A stretch of 64,000 nucleotides of DNA from the NCBI RefSeq assembly GCF_002775205.1, contig NC_036465.1:1128638-1192637 (forward strand), given 5' to 3'. Shown here one piece after another: positions 52,301 to 61,889 of the stretch (positions are counted from its first letter, which is position 1; each line of letters begins with the position of its first letter). Under the pieces are notes generated by a model. That model did no database searches. It saw only the letters and a list, made by a program, of their open reading frames with translations, and was not told the DNA's origin. The position numbers were made by a program, and so were the translations under genes. The stretch is from Xiphophorus maculatus (lineage: Eukaryota; Chordata; Actinopteri; Cyprinodontiformes; Poeciliidae).

Positions 52301-55300
52301 TGAACCGGGTGAGGACTCCAATGAGGGAGTTAGCAAGGTCAGGTCCCTGTAGCAGTATGTCATTTAGGGATGTTCCTTGAAATGAAGCAGCACAATCAAA
52401 AACCACACGCAGCTTCTTTTTACGAGGATGGTACACACCATGATGTGGTATGTACCAAATCCTTCCATCTGGTCTGTTGAGTTGTTGATCCGGTACTTGT
52501 ACTGCGTAGCCCATCTCCAACATGTTTGAAATAAATGTTTTGTATTCATCATGGAACAATGGGTTTCTTTGAAATTTCCTTTTCAGATTAACTGCACGTT
52601 GTTCAGCCAATTTTTTGTTGCATGGCATTGTGACAGACTCATGTTTGACAGGAAGCTTCATACTGTAATGACCATTGATAGAACTCAGTGAGCTAGTTAC
52701 TTTTTCCATGAAAAGGTTGTCTTCATGAGACATCTCCAACTTGTCATCACAGTTTCTCTCAGGGAAGTCATGGTTGTATTGTTGCCTTGTGAGTTCTTCT
52801 ATTGTTTCCAAACTAACTCTGTTAACAGTAACCTGTTGTTGCTTTTCCATTTCTGAACAGGCTCCATTGGGTTCTCTGAGGGGTCCATTTATTATCCAAC
52901 CGAGTGGTGTTCTCACTGCATATGGTCCACTGTCCTGGCTGTTTATCACTTTCCAGGGTTCCATGGCCTTGTATGCATTGTTTCCAATCAAAAGACTCAC
53001 ATCAGCATCTATGCATGGCAATTTGACATCCTTCAGATATGGCCACTGATCCAGTTCTCCCTGCAGAGGGATGTTTGCTTTGCTCACTGGTATCTCCTTT
53101 TGTGTGAATACTTTTGGCAGGTCAATAAACATACATCCTTCCATACCACTCACTTCCAGGTCAGTCAACATGTAGCTATCAGTGCTGGACTGTTTATTCA
53201 TAGTAGTAAGAAAAATCTTTGTTTTTCTGCCTGTGAGATTGAGCTGTCTTGCTAAATCTTCAGTACAAAAAGTACCAGAACTTCCTGGGTCAATAAAGGC
53301 ATAAGTTTCAACCATTTTTGGACTTTTCTTTGATTTGATTCTTACAGGCACTATTGCAAGAATACTATCTTTATCCCCAGTCAAATCATTTTCCTTAAGC
53401 ACTGATGCAAGTGCACTTGATGAGACCTGTGGTTCATTTTTATCACTGGTTGATTCAAGTTTATTTTCTTCAAGTCTTAAAACATGAAGCAGACTTGGAT
53501 GTTTTTTAGCACAAAACTGACATGACATCTTTTGTTTGCAATCTTTGCTAAGATGTCCTCTGACCAAACAGCTGAAACAAAGTCCTGATTTCTTCAAAAA
53601 TTCAACCTTATCATTATGAGGTTTATCTCTGAAAGTGTCACACATTTCAAATGTGTGATTCATTTTGCAAAATAGACATGGCGTTGAAAAAGCAGTACTG
53701 TTTGTAGCTCTTTCTGATTGAGTTTTAGTAGCTTTAATTGTGGTTTCTTCTTTACAGGTAATGTCTGTTGCAAAGCTACTTTTCTTGAAGCCATCTCCTT
53801 TTACACTTTTGATCTGTGTCTTTCTTTTTTCTCCCTTTTCTGCTGGTTGAGAGGGGTTTATATTTCCAAACAATGGATCTGTCATCAGCCGAGCTTGTTT
53901 GTCAATAAAACTCACCAAGTCTGTGAATTTGGCTCTAGTTTTGGATTTTTCTTGTAGTTCAAATGCATGTGCTCTCCATTTTTCTCTCATCTTATATGGT
54001 AGTTTGGATGTCAAAATCCTTATGTTGACAGGATTGTCCATCTCATCCAAGTAGTCAATGTCGTCCATTGCATTACAACAACTTGTAAGGAAAAGAGAAA
54101 AAGAACTCAATGACTTTCCATCTTCAGGCTTAATTTGAGGCCACTGTAATGCCTTGTCCATATAAGCGGAAGCAATCTGAATCTCATTTCCATATTGGAT
54201 TTGTAACAGTTTCATTGCTTCCTGAAAACCTCTGTGTGGTTGCATGTGTTGACAGCTCCTAACAAGATCTCTGACTTCACCTCTTGTATACTGTTCTAAA
54301 TAGTACAGTTTATCAGCAGGGTTCTCAGTCTTTGTTTCAATAGTGTGATTGAAGGCTCTCATGAAGGAACGGAAATGCAATGGATCACCGTAAAAAATAG
54401 GAACATCAACTGGTGGCATTTTAGAAAGTTGTTGTTGTTTAACAAGAAGTTCTGTGATGTCATTCTGTTTTTGCATTACTTTGCAAAGTTCCTCCATATT
54501 ATTACTCTGCTGTGTGTTTCCATGTAACAATTCAGATGAGTGAACATCAGTGACGTGTTGAGTGGACTGAACAACAGCATCATTAAAAGTTGGTTGTTGC
54601 TGCAAATCTCTTGGCATGAGGGGATGATGCACATTTTCACTTTCCTCTTTTTGTGTAAAGGTTTTGCTTTCAAACGTTCCATCTCTGATAACTGGAGCTT
54701 CATAGTCTTCATAAACCTTTATCTTGGCAGTTGCTTCTGCTATAGCAGTTTCAACATCCAACTGTTCTTTCTTAGCTTTTAGTTGAGCTTCTTCTAATTC
54801 CAACAACTGCTTCTTTTTAAGAGTAGCAGCCTTTGCAAGAAGTGCAGCTCTTTTCGCTTCCTCCTTCAAGCGAGCTGAGGATGCAGATGATGTGGATGAA
54901 GAAGCACATGAACTGCTACTAACTGACTTTGCTTTAGATCCAGTCCCTTTTGATCTTTTCTTTGACACAGAAGCAATGGATACACTATCCATAGGACTCA
55001 CTTCTACATCTAACTGATGGTCATCTATGGTTTTCCTTTTTTGTTCTTTAATCCATGTTTCTGTTTTTTCCAAAATAGACTTGAAAAAATCATATTTTGG
55101 CTGAAACCAATATTCTTGGTCAACATGTTGTTCATCTTCATGAAGAATTTCCAAAACTGCTTCATTGGATTTACTAAACTCTTCAAGAAGTGTCTGAAAT
55201 AATGGTAAATGCTCTTCTTCAATCTGGATCAAACTTCCATTATTTTGCATTAAGCTATCAATCTCCTTAGATTTAGCTGTCAACTGTCCAAGTTTGTACC

Positions 55301-55415
55301 TTCTTACATTGATCAGTTTATGGAGTTTAGAATCCAGAGCCTTTTCTGTGAGCTTTGGCGCCCTCTTTTGGTCATCTTCGTTTACTACAGCGTTTGAGTC
55401 TGAGTTGTCCGCCAT
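49392..55415 (-). CDS. BEL/Pao gag-pol polyprotein
   Basis: Single frame of 2007 codons. N-terminal Gag-like part with a Ser-rich segment and a Lys/Glu-rich coiled coil (about 165-245). Cys/His knuckles follow at about 580-640, including CX2CX4HX4C at about 611. The aspartic protease is near 705 with active-site IDPGSSG, so Pro replaces the usual Thr/Ser. Reverse transcriptase has YVDD near 1124; RNase H begins near 1305 (FSDAS). The integrase has an HHCC zinc domain about 1640-1680, then core acidic residues near 1713 (VDFFGP), 1775 (SDNGTNF) and 1823 (GVWERQ). The C-terminal domain of BEL/Pao integrases (DUF5641) ends the protein. YVDD, the extra C-terminal domain and the order PR-RT-RH-IN identify BEL/Pao and exclude Gypsy or Copia. 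No stop or frameshift, so it may be active. Confidence 0.96.
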   Translation of the reverse strand: MADNSDSNAVVNEDDQKRAPKLTEKALDSKLHKLINVRRYKLGQLTAKSKEIDSLMQNNGSLIQIEEEHLPLFQTLLEEFSKSNEAVLEILHEDEQHVDQEYWFQPKYDFFKSILEKTETWIKEQKRKTIDDHQLDVEVSPMDSVSIASVSKKRSKGTGSKAKSVSSSSCASSSTSSASSARLKEEAKRAALLAKAATLKKKQLLELEEAQLKAKKEQLDVETAIAEATAKIKVYEDYEAPVIRDGTFESKTFTQKEESENVHHPLMPRDLQQQPTFNDAVVQSTQHVTDVHSSELLHGNTQQSNNMEELCKVMQKQNDITELLVKQQQLSKMPPVDVPIFYGDPLHFRSFMRAFNHTIETKTENPADKLYYLEQYTRGEVRDLVRSCQHMQPHRGFQEAMKLLQIQYGNEIQIASAYMDKALQWPQIKPEDGKSLSSFSLFLTSCCNAMDDIDYLDEMDNPVNIRILTSKLPYKMREKWRAHAFELQEKSKTRAKFTDLVSFIDKQARLMTDPLFGNINPSQPAEKGEKRKTQIKSVKGDGFKKSSFATDITCKEETTIKATKTQSERATNSTAFSTPCLFCKMNHTFEMCDTFRDKPHNDKVEFLKKSGLCFSCLVRGHLSKDCKQKMSCQFCAKKHPSLLHVLRLEENKLESTSDKNEPQVSSSALASVLKENDLTGDKDSILAIVPVRIKSKKSPKMVETYAFIDPGSSGTFCTEDLARQLNLTGRKTKIFLTTMNKQSSTDSYMLTDLEVSGMEGCMFIDLPKVFTQKEIPVSKANIPLQGELDQWPYLKDVKLPCIDADVSLLIGNNAYKAMEPWKVINSQDSGPYAVRTPLGWIINGPLREPNGACSEMEKQQQVTVNRVSLETIEELTRQQYNHDFPERNCDDKLEMSHEDNLFMEKVTSSLSSINGHYSMKLPVKHESVTMPCNKKLAEQRAVNLKRKFQRNPLFHDEYKTFISNMLEMGYAVQVPDQQLNRPDGRIWYIPHHGVYHPRKKKLRVVFDCAASFQGTSLNDILLQGPDLANSLIGVLTRFRQGPIAMTADIQAMYHQVKVANEDTDLLRFLWWPEGDFTRTLEEFKMIVHPFGATSSPSCAMFALRRTAEDNQSKSSSETVETVLNNFYVDDCLKAVDTTAKAIVMVEELTALCATGGFHLTKWASNSRELLATIPEEERAKEFKDLDLSNDTLPKERTLGVQWCTESDAFTFTINVKTRPMTRRGLLSVVSSIYDPLGFLAPVTLLPKTLLQQMCKNKLGWDEEIPEEFARKWKKWLDELDLLSSFNINRCIKPPEFKSAITAKLHHFSDASELGYGTVTYLSLKNEEGKFHSAFIIGKARVAPIKQTTIPRMELAAAVVAVKMDKMLRKEMQLDLQDSQFWTDSTTVLSYISSETHRFKTFVANRVAIIRENTKPSQWRYVNTSLNPADCASRGLTAEDFMKNEKWINGPTFLQSLEESWPEGHESKLVDQDDVELKKKLKVNLTLTTSAPCPINQLIEYYSSWYKLKKAIAWMLRLKEILLQLSQQRQLIQKTTSNADMVKRMNEYKTKMKMNPLSVQNLQDAERAVVQYSQCQRFPEEISSLQKGVCVKRNSEIYKLDPLLIDNMLRVGGRLCNSAMSEEAVHPAILSKDMHISRLILRNIHEQSGHSGRNYVLSQLRQKYWIPKAHSAVRKLLSNCAVCRKLHGKPGEQKMSDLPQDRVLPDSPPFTNTGVDFFGPIEIKRGRSNVKRYGVLFTCLAIRAVHIEVAHSLDTDSCINAIRRFMCRRGQVMVLRSDNGTNFVGAERQLCESIEQWNQSKIEDTLRQNGIQWIFNPPGGSHHGGVWERQVRTVKRVLSSVLKQQMLDDEGLQTVFCEVEAIINARPITSVSDDPNDIEPLTPNHLLLLKKQPLLPSGLFQQADLYARRRWRQSQYIADLFWKRWTKEYLPILQERQKWFQIKENLATDDVVLIMDQTAPRNAWVMGRVLKTLPDKKGLVRRVLVKTMTNTLERPIDKLCLIHKKDIV

Positions 55416-55520
55416 TATGACCTTCTTATGCTTTAAAAATCGTTATTACGTTGTCCTTCGTCTTCAATAGACACACGAAGTCATCCTTCTTTTCAAACGA
55501 TGTAAACAGTTTTTGACTTA

Positions 55521-55979
55521 TGTAGTGGCTACTTGTTCTTTTCTATAAAGCCACTATATTGATAAATTAGCTTCAGTTTTCTTTGTTAGTATCGGTTAGC
55601 TTATCTCTTCTTAGTTGACGCGTTTCTGTTCATTGATATGTCTTGTGCATTAAATAATAAACAATACTTACGGTTCCACACAAAGTATGAACTTTACTTT
55701 CTTTGGCATAACATGAAAATTATTTTGTCTTGCACAGCATCCTTAAAATTAACGGTCAAAAACTGTGTAGAGGTTAAGCGACCACACTTCATCCAACATT
55801 CTTTTCTTTTTTACTCTTAAGTGACACCGCCCTTTTTATATATACAATTGTGTCCTTTAGGTGGCGCTGTTTTATAAAAAACATAGTAAAATAAAACCTT
55901 ACTGTAAAGACAATATCTAAATATGCAAAAAGCATACAAAAAAGAAACAATGTTAAAACTAACATTTTTGGCTCTTACA
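55521..55979 (-). repeat. 5' LTR of the BEL/Pao element
   Basis: 459 bp, no difference found from 48823-49281. Carries the promoter of the element by analogy with other LTRs. The 60-codon frame seen in both LTRs is not considered a gene. Confidence 0.96.
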
Positions 55980-55984
55980 ATGGA

Positions 55985-57128
55985 TGTAAACATTTTAAGT
56001 TACATCTTTAGAATAAAATGTGGAAAGTCTTTCCAGTTGCTCTGTACAGTTTACACTGTAAATATTTACACCTGCATGGCTACGGTTGTCATTTCTGCCA
56101 ACAATTTAGTTCATTTTGTTGAACAAACATGCATTTTGTTCATTAAGGAGGGAATATTTAAACTATATACAAGGTTTTTGTTAAAAGTTCCCATTATGTG
56201 ACTGACAATAAAAAGAGAAGATAGATGAAAAATATTTACAGTGCACCGTAGGAAAATCAGAATGATTAAATCAAGCTAAGTTTAACAGCATAGCACACTT
56301 CAACAGTTCAAAATACTTTACATGATGAAAATATGAAACATCAGACAAACAAGAAACATTATGTTACAGTGGCATAATTAAGAAAGATAATTCAAATTTG
56401 GAAATCAGATGGAAATTAATTAAATTCCAGTTAATTACCAGAGGAATAGAAACCCTGGAAAAAAGGGAATTCTGACATTTAATCCCAGAATTCTGATTAT
56501 AATCCCAGAATTTTGACTTAAATCCAAATGGACATCTGGGAGCAACCAGCTTGAGTGACAGGAATGTGAGTTGTGCCAGAGAAGAACTTATTTTCCAGAG
56601 AAACATGTCAAGTTTATTGATATTTTATGTGGCAGATTAAAGTCGGAATTCTGAAAATAATAATCCAAATTCTAAGAAATAAGTAAAAATGATTTTTTTC
56701 AGTGTCCCTAATCTTCTTTCGTAGTTAACCAAGGGCGACTCTAAACAAATAGTTTCCAGTCTCGATGTAAAGATTCCCAGTGTTTCATAATTTTTGCAGT
56801 TTTGTGGAAGAAACTTCCAGAATGCTGCTTCTTCCTGTTTGGGTCTGATTCCGATCAGTAGTTTCTAGCTGTAATAGCCGGAGCTCTGTGCCGCTGAGGG
56901 TTTCAAATTATTTTCCGTGAAAAAACTGGAACCTTTACTACCAAACGATGCGGCCTGATCACAAAGACTCTCGTTGTTTAGCTTTTTTGGTAGATTGAGT
57001 GACCCATCTCGCAAATATACGAGCTTTGAGTGAAAAGCTGCAGCGGTGTTGTCGGAGTGGCTCCTCGCGCCTGTAGACGATCTGCGCTGGATGCTCTCAT
57101 GCCTGCTGTGCTGTCTGACTCCGGGAGG
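55985..57128. other. Intergenic and probable promoter of klhl3
   Basis: AT-rich with AGAATTCTGA-type words at 56460-56700, perhaps a MITE. From about 57000 composition turns GC-richer and leads into the predicted klhl3 exon 1. No TATA box seen. Confidence 0.45.
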
Positions 57129-59936
57129 ATGGACGGTGTGTCGTTGGGGTGAGTTGGCTCATTGCTGGGGGATTATTTAGCAAAGCTGTGTTTCACGCTG
57201 CTTCTACATCTGCTGGAGAACATTTTAGTCCACATGACCCACAAATCCACCGCAGCCGGGCCCCACGGCTCGTCTTCAGGAAGGGAACTACAGGCTAGCC
57301 GTAGCTAGCCTCGGTTAGTTTGTTAGCATCGCTGACAGTTTGCAGTTACATTTCAACCAAAGTAACCTCACTGATATCCGGAAAATTTGTCATTTCGACT
57401 GCAAACAAACATTAAACAAAGCTGTCTGAATCATATAACCAGTTAAAATGAAGGTTTATGGTGATTAATAGCTGGTAAAAGCCCCCGTTATGTTGAAATG
57501 ATAAGCGATGCTAGGCGCTAGCCAGCCTGTTACACACTGGACACATTTTATTTCAACATTCTTTCTGTTTTTTATTAAGAACTTACATTTGCTGACCTGC
57601 TTCAGGTCAACTGAACTTTTTAATCCCAAACTATAGTTAGTTGTTTGTAAAAACAAGCATTAGAGCTGTAAAATGTCAGAAAAATACAGTATTCACATCC
57701 CAGTGTTTAATATTATTATTGCAGTGAACTATCTGTGATGCAACAAATGTTTGCTATTATGTTTCAGGTGTTAAAATGCTCGGCATACTCACGATAGATT
57801 TAGTCTGTTGGACTGAGTTCAACCACACTAGATGCATACATTACATACTTTTTGGATTAATTAAATTTCATTTTAAAGTAATTGTAGGCATCTAATTTCC
57901 CCCTAATGTCTGCATTTATCTCTAGTTGTATAAAAATTATTATTACAGGTGTTTGTTTTTCTTTCAATCAGATGTTAACTTAATAAGATTATAAATCCAA
58001 ACATTTCACCTACCGTTACTGTAAATTTAGCTATGATGCTAATGAGGAATGTAATGTTGCTTTTTCATAATTACAATGTTTTAAATACATGAATAGTGAA
58101 AGATCCTTTTACTGTTCTGTCCTACAAGATTTTACCCTATTTCATCATAAAAATTATTGCTTTAGGGTAAGTCCTTATTAATGATCTATATATCATGATT
58201 AAATGTCATTCTGTAATCAACAGTGTTCTACTGAGCTCCGTGGGTCGGACTAGAACATCTGGAGAACCAGATATACAAGATCAGCTGGGAAATAAAGGAA
58301 ATGTAATAAAAATAGTTTTCAATAATTGGGATGCAAAGAAAATGAATAAACAATTCAGCTCTGAACTGACAAAATGTGAAAATCTCTTCTTAATGTAGAT
58401 TAAAATGTGACTTTTTGTTGCTTCACACATTTAATCAGTGTGCCATTAATTTCAGAAGACGATAAATATGACTTAACATGTCAGGATTAGCCACAGTTTC
58501 ATCTGTACAAACAACATAAATACAATAAATTAGTGCAATGCAGACAGAAAAAAACCTTTTTAAAAAAGGGAATAATAGTAATAATGTTAAATAAGAAGTT
58601 GATTTGAAGGATAACGAGCCGTTTGTCTGGCCTGTGTGTCTCCGCTGATCCAGACACTGCCTCTCATGTCTCACCAGTCTGGTGGCGGCGCCGGCCTCGC
58701 CGCGTCCCAACTGCGCCGCGGATTCAGAGGAGGACGCGGCGAACGGAGGGATTCACACCTTCAACCAGACGCACATGAGGAAGGCCTTCCAGCTCATGAA
58801 CGACCTGCGCAGGTGCCTGTCTGCTGCTACACACTAAAACCTTTTAAACTCTTCAGCTTCCTCACATCATTGTCCTTCAAAAGGTTTATAGTTTTTAAAC
58901 ATTTTTTGAAAAATTTGCAACAATATTGCTTGCTTTCCAACTTGTCAGAAGAAATGAAAAGTGAATAACATTTTTCATTAACAGTTCCGTCTTTTTCTCA
59001 AGCAAAGTTGTTGTTTTTTTTACTTCTTTGTTTTAAATGAGAGTAAAGTTGTGATTTTATGAGAACTCAAAACCACACTGAGGAAATGAGGAATTCTGAG
59101 CATCTCTGCCCCGCTAACTCTGCTATGCTAACAATGCTACACTAACTCTGCCACACTAATTATGCTAAGCTAACGATGCCACGGTGACGATGCTATGCTA
59201 ACGATGCTGCATTAACTTTGCCACGCTAATTATGCTAAGCTAACGATGCCACAGTGACAATGCTGCACTAACTCTGCCACGCTAATGATGCTACGCTAAC
59301 TCTGCCACGCTAACGATGCTACACTAACTCTGCCACGCTAACGATGCCACGTTAACGATGCTACGCTAACTCTGCCACGTTAACGATGCTACGCTAACTC
59401 TGCCACGTTTACGATGCCACGCTAACTCTGCCACACTAACGATGCTAAGCTAACGATGCCACGCTAACGATGCTACGCTAACTCTACCACGCTAACGATG
59501 CTACACTAACTCTGCCACGCTAACGATGCTACACTAACTCTGCCACGCTAACGATGCCACGTTAACGATGCTACGTTAACGATGCCAAGCTAACAATGCC
59601 ACGTTAACGATGCTACGCTAACATCGGCCTCTCTGTCAGTAAGCAGATGCTGTGTGACGTCCAGCTGGTGGCGGGCAGCGTGGAGGTGCCGGCTCACCGG
59701 GTGGTCCTGGCAGCCTGCAGCCCGTACTTCTGTGCCATGTTCACAGGTACTGGTTCTGACCCGTTTGGGCCTGAGTGAGGCTGCTTCCAGGTGGTAAACT
59801 GTGTCTGTGTGCAGGAGATATGAGTGAGAGCAAAGCGCAGCAGGTGGAGATCAGAGAGGTTGACGGTCAGACGCTGAGGAAGCTTGTGGATTACATTTAC
59901 ACCGCAGAGATAGAGGTGACAGAGGACAACGTCCAG
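57129..59936 (+). CDS. klhl3: Kelch-like protein 3 (KLHL3), 5' part, four coding exons; runs off the window
   Basis: Substrate adaptor of Cullin-3 ubiquitin ligase; in mammals it targets WNK kinases. Exons: 57129-57148 (predicted, MDGVSLG), 58678-58812, 59640-59746, 59815-59936. Phases agree and give 128 residues. Exon 2 carries [14 protein letters not shown]; exons 3-4 carry the BTB fold ([59 protein letters not shown]). BACK and Kelch exons must lie beyond 64000. KLHL2 is the alternative, but linkage to hnrnpa0 and the [14 protein letters not shown] wording favour KLHL3. Exon 1 rests on a fitting ATG, donor GTGAGT and frame only. Exon 3 is preceded directly by a 14-bp minisatellite. Confidence 0.9.
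59105..59625 (+). repeat. 14-bp minisatellite up to the klhl3 exon 3 acceptor
   Basis: About 36 units of GCYACGCTAACNNT, often alternating as 28-bp pairs (...CTAACTCT / ...CTAACGAT). It stops about 15 bases before the acceptor at 59637-59639. Confidence 0.95.
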
Positions 59937-60289
59937 GTGAGTGGGAATAATCCAGATTACCACCAGCTGCTTGGGGTTTCAGCTCTGGTTTTATTGAACT
60001 ATTATAAAAATGTATAGTTTTGCTCATTAAGTATGTATGAGACAGAAAACCATCTCTGCCTTCTCCCAGAGCGAACTAGAAACAACCAATCACAGATTGA
60101 ATCCATTTTTAAATAAATGGAAACAGAACCGCTAATAAACTCTTTAAAATCCGAAAGAAAAACAAATAAAATTCATTTCTAATGAGACATAAACTTCAGT
60201 CATATTCATCAACTGTTTGTATTTATTTAGTATGAAATAAATGTTACTGAGACATTAACACATTTAATGTGTTAAACTTTTTTTTTATA

Positions 60290-60720
60290 TGTTCCGGCTG
60301 AAACCGTTTCCGGTACAACCGTAAATCTGACGCACAAGCTACAGTAGATGACAAAGTCGCTTCTCTCTGGTAAATTTCTGCTTCTAAATTGATCTGATTG
60401 GATGCTGGAAAAACTAATGTTGTGTTCAAGTTGTGCTAAGAGGAGTTAGCCTATCAGAAGCTATGCTAGCCTAAGTAGCATCTCATTGCTAATCATGTAG
60501 CAGCTGATGCTAATGTCAGCCTCCACATTTCCAAAGAAGAATCTGATTTTTGAAGAACCTGAATAAAGATTAAAAACAACAGTGTTGTTGAGCTCACATG
60601 TCTGTTTATTCAGCAATTTAGCAGTAAAAATGTTTTGAACTGAAAATGTTGCTTATTTTCTCCATTAAAACGTAATTAACTACAAATCCTGCAATTCACT
60701 TAAAAATGTTAATCAAGTCT
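60290..60720. repeat. Dispersed repeat in klhl3 intron 4, same family as 11805-12240
   Basis: Same ordered blocks as the ctbp1 copy, in the same orientation on the plus strand, diverged by small indels. Confidence 0.75.
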
Positions 60721-60776
60721 CACCATTAATAATAATTTAATCTGAATTTCTGCTTTTAGTTGAGTAAATCCTCCAG

Positions 60777-60857
60777 TCAGTAATATTTGGCAGGAAGGAT
60801 TTCCTGTATCTGTCATAGGGACAGATACAGGAAATCCTTCCTGCCAAATATTACTGA
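60777..60857. repeat. Perfect inverted repeat, 38-bp arms, 5-base loop
   Basis: Arms 60777-60814 and 60820-60857 pair without mismatch around ATAGG. The right arm reads like the 3' coding end of a fish LINE (CAGATACAGGAAATCCTTCC) and continues into the LINE-like tail. The left arm is its inverted copy. Confidence 0.95.
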
Positions 60858-61145
60858 CATCTCACTGTACAATAAAAGCTAAATCATTGTTCTGCACTAA
60901 TCAGTCCAATTTCGCACAACTGCACTGAGGCACACTGCTGTACATATATTTACATATACATTCTGTATCTGCATTTTTTTAATCCTTGCAAGGACTGCTC
61001 TAAGCTGCTTTTATATTGACAGCATGTCATATTTTATTTTATTTTATTTTGTCTACATTGCTACTCAGTGGTGGATGTTGTGTGTCTTGTCTCTATGCTG
61101 CTGTAACTGCGAAATAATTTCCCTGCTGGGATGAATAAAGTACTT
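60815..61145 (+). mobile_element. 3' end fragment of a non-LTR retrotransposon (LINE)
   Basis: Starts with sequence encoding an Asp-Arg-Tyr-Arg-Lys-Ser-Phe-Leu-Pro-like end, then a short tail with TTTCCCTGCTGGGATGAATA, the wording typical of fish LINE 3' ends. It is followed by a simple-repeat tail. 5'-truncated; no open frame. Confidence 0.65.
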
Positions 61146-61253
61146 CTATTCTATTCTATTCTATTCTATTCTATTCTATTCTATTCTATTCTATTCTATT
61201 CTATTCTATTCTATTCTATTCTATTCTATTCTATTCTATTCTATTCTATTCTA
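61146..61253 (+). repeat. (CTATT)n pentanucleotide microsatellite
   Basis: Twenty-one perfect units and part of another, directly after the LINE tail. Equivalent to (ATTCT)n. Confidence 0.98.
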
Positions 61254-61666
61254 TATATTTCATTTGTTATGTTCTGGTTTTCAGAGCAGAGCCTCTCCTT
61301 CCAGGAGTTCTGGACTCTTGTGTTTCTCTGTTTTCTTTGTTTTTTCCTTATTTACGGTGTGATGCGGTCAGGAATGCCTCTGGGTCAGTCAGAACAGGAA
61401 GCCAGAACCGCTGCCCGGACCTTTCCTTTTGTCTGCCTCTTTGTTTTGTTCAGCACTGTCGGTCCGGTCAGAGCGACCAGCTGGTGTTAACGACTCCAAC
61501 CACTTTTCTAAACTGTTAATCGATTTCAGACACATGATTATTGATTCTTTTTATGCTCATTACTTTTAAATAACATAAAATTAGCAGCTTTTTGGCAAAT
61601 TTTCAATCCGTTTTATCTGCTGGTTTTAACGTTTGTTGTTTTAAGTTTGTCTTTAAAAACTGAAAT

Positions 61667-61877
61667 GACGAGTGGGGCGTGCCGTGGTGGCGTAGCGGTT
61701 AGCGCGACCCGTATTTTGAGGCCTTGAGTCCTCGACGCGGCCGTCGCGGGTTCGATTCCCGGACCCGACGACATTTGCTGCATGTCTTCCCCCCTCTCCT
61801 TCCCCCTTTCCTGTCAGTCTACTGTCACATAAGGGACACTAGAGCCACAAAAGACCCCTGGAGGGGTAAAAAACCCC
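61667..61877 (+). mobile_element. tRNA-derived SINE
   Basis: 211 bp with RNA polymerase III box A (TGGCGTAGCGG, 61688-61698) and box B (GGTTCGATTCC, 61749-61759), a pyrimidine-rich body and a short A-rich tail. Flanked by a 9-bp target duplication AACTGAAAT (61658-61666 and 61878-61886). The head folds like a tRNA but is followed by SINE body, so it is not a tRNA gene. In klhl3 intron 4. Confidence 0.9.
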
Positions 61878-61889
61878 AACTGAAATTAA

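Larger units (their letters stand above)
48823..55979 (-). mobile_element. Complete BEL/Pao LTR retrotransposon
   Basis: A 7157-bp element in minus orientation between the second hnrnpa0 gene and klhl3. Two 459-bp LTRs (TGT...ACA) look identical on reading, and the element is flanked by the 5-bp target duplication ATGGA (48818-48822 and 55980-55984). One unbroken gag-pol frame fills the interior. A purine-rich stretch (GGGGCCGGAAA on the element strand) precedes the 3' LTR and can serve as polypurine tract. No TGG-type primer site is seen right after the 5' LTR. No envelope-like frame. Identical LTRs and intact coding imply a recent insertion. Confidence 0.96.

Noticed and set aside
59105-59625. 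CRISPR-like repeat array
   Set aside because: Direct 14-bp tandem units without unique spacers, in a vertebrate gene.
61683-61772. tRNA gene
   Set aside because: Has box A and B, but is the head of a SINE with body, A-rich tail and target duplication; no evidence of a functional clover leaf with anticodon arm.
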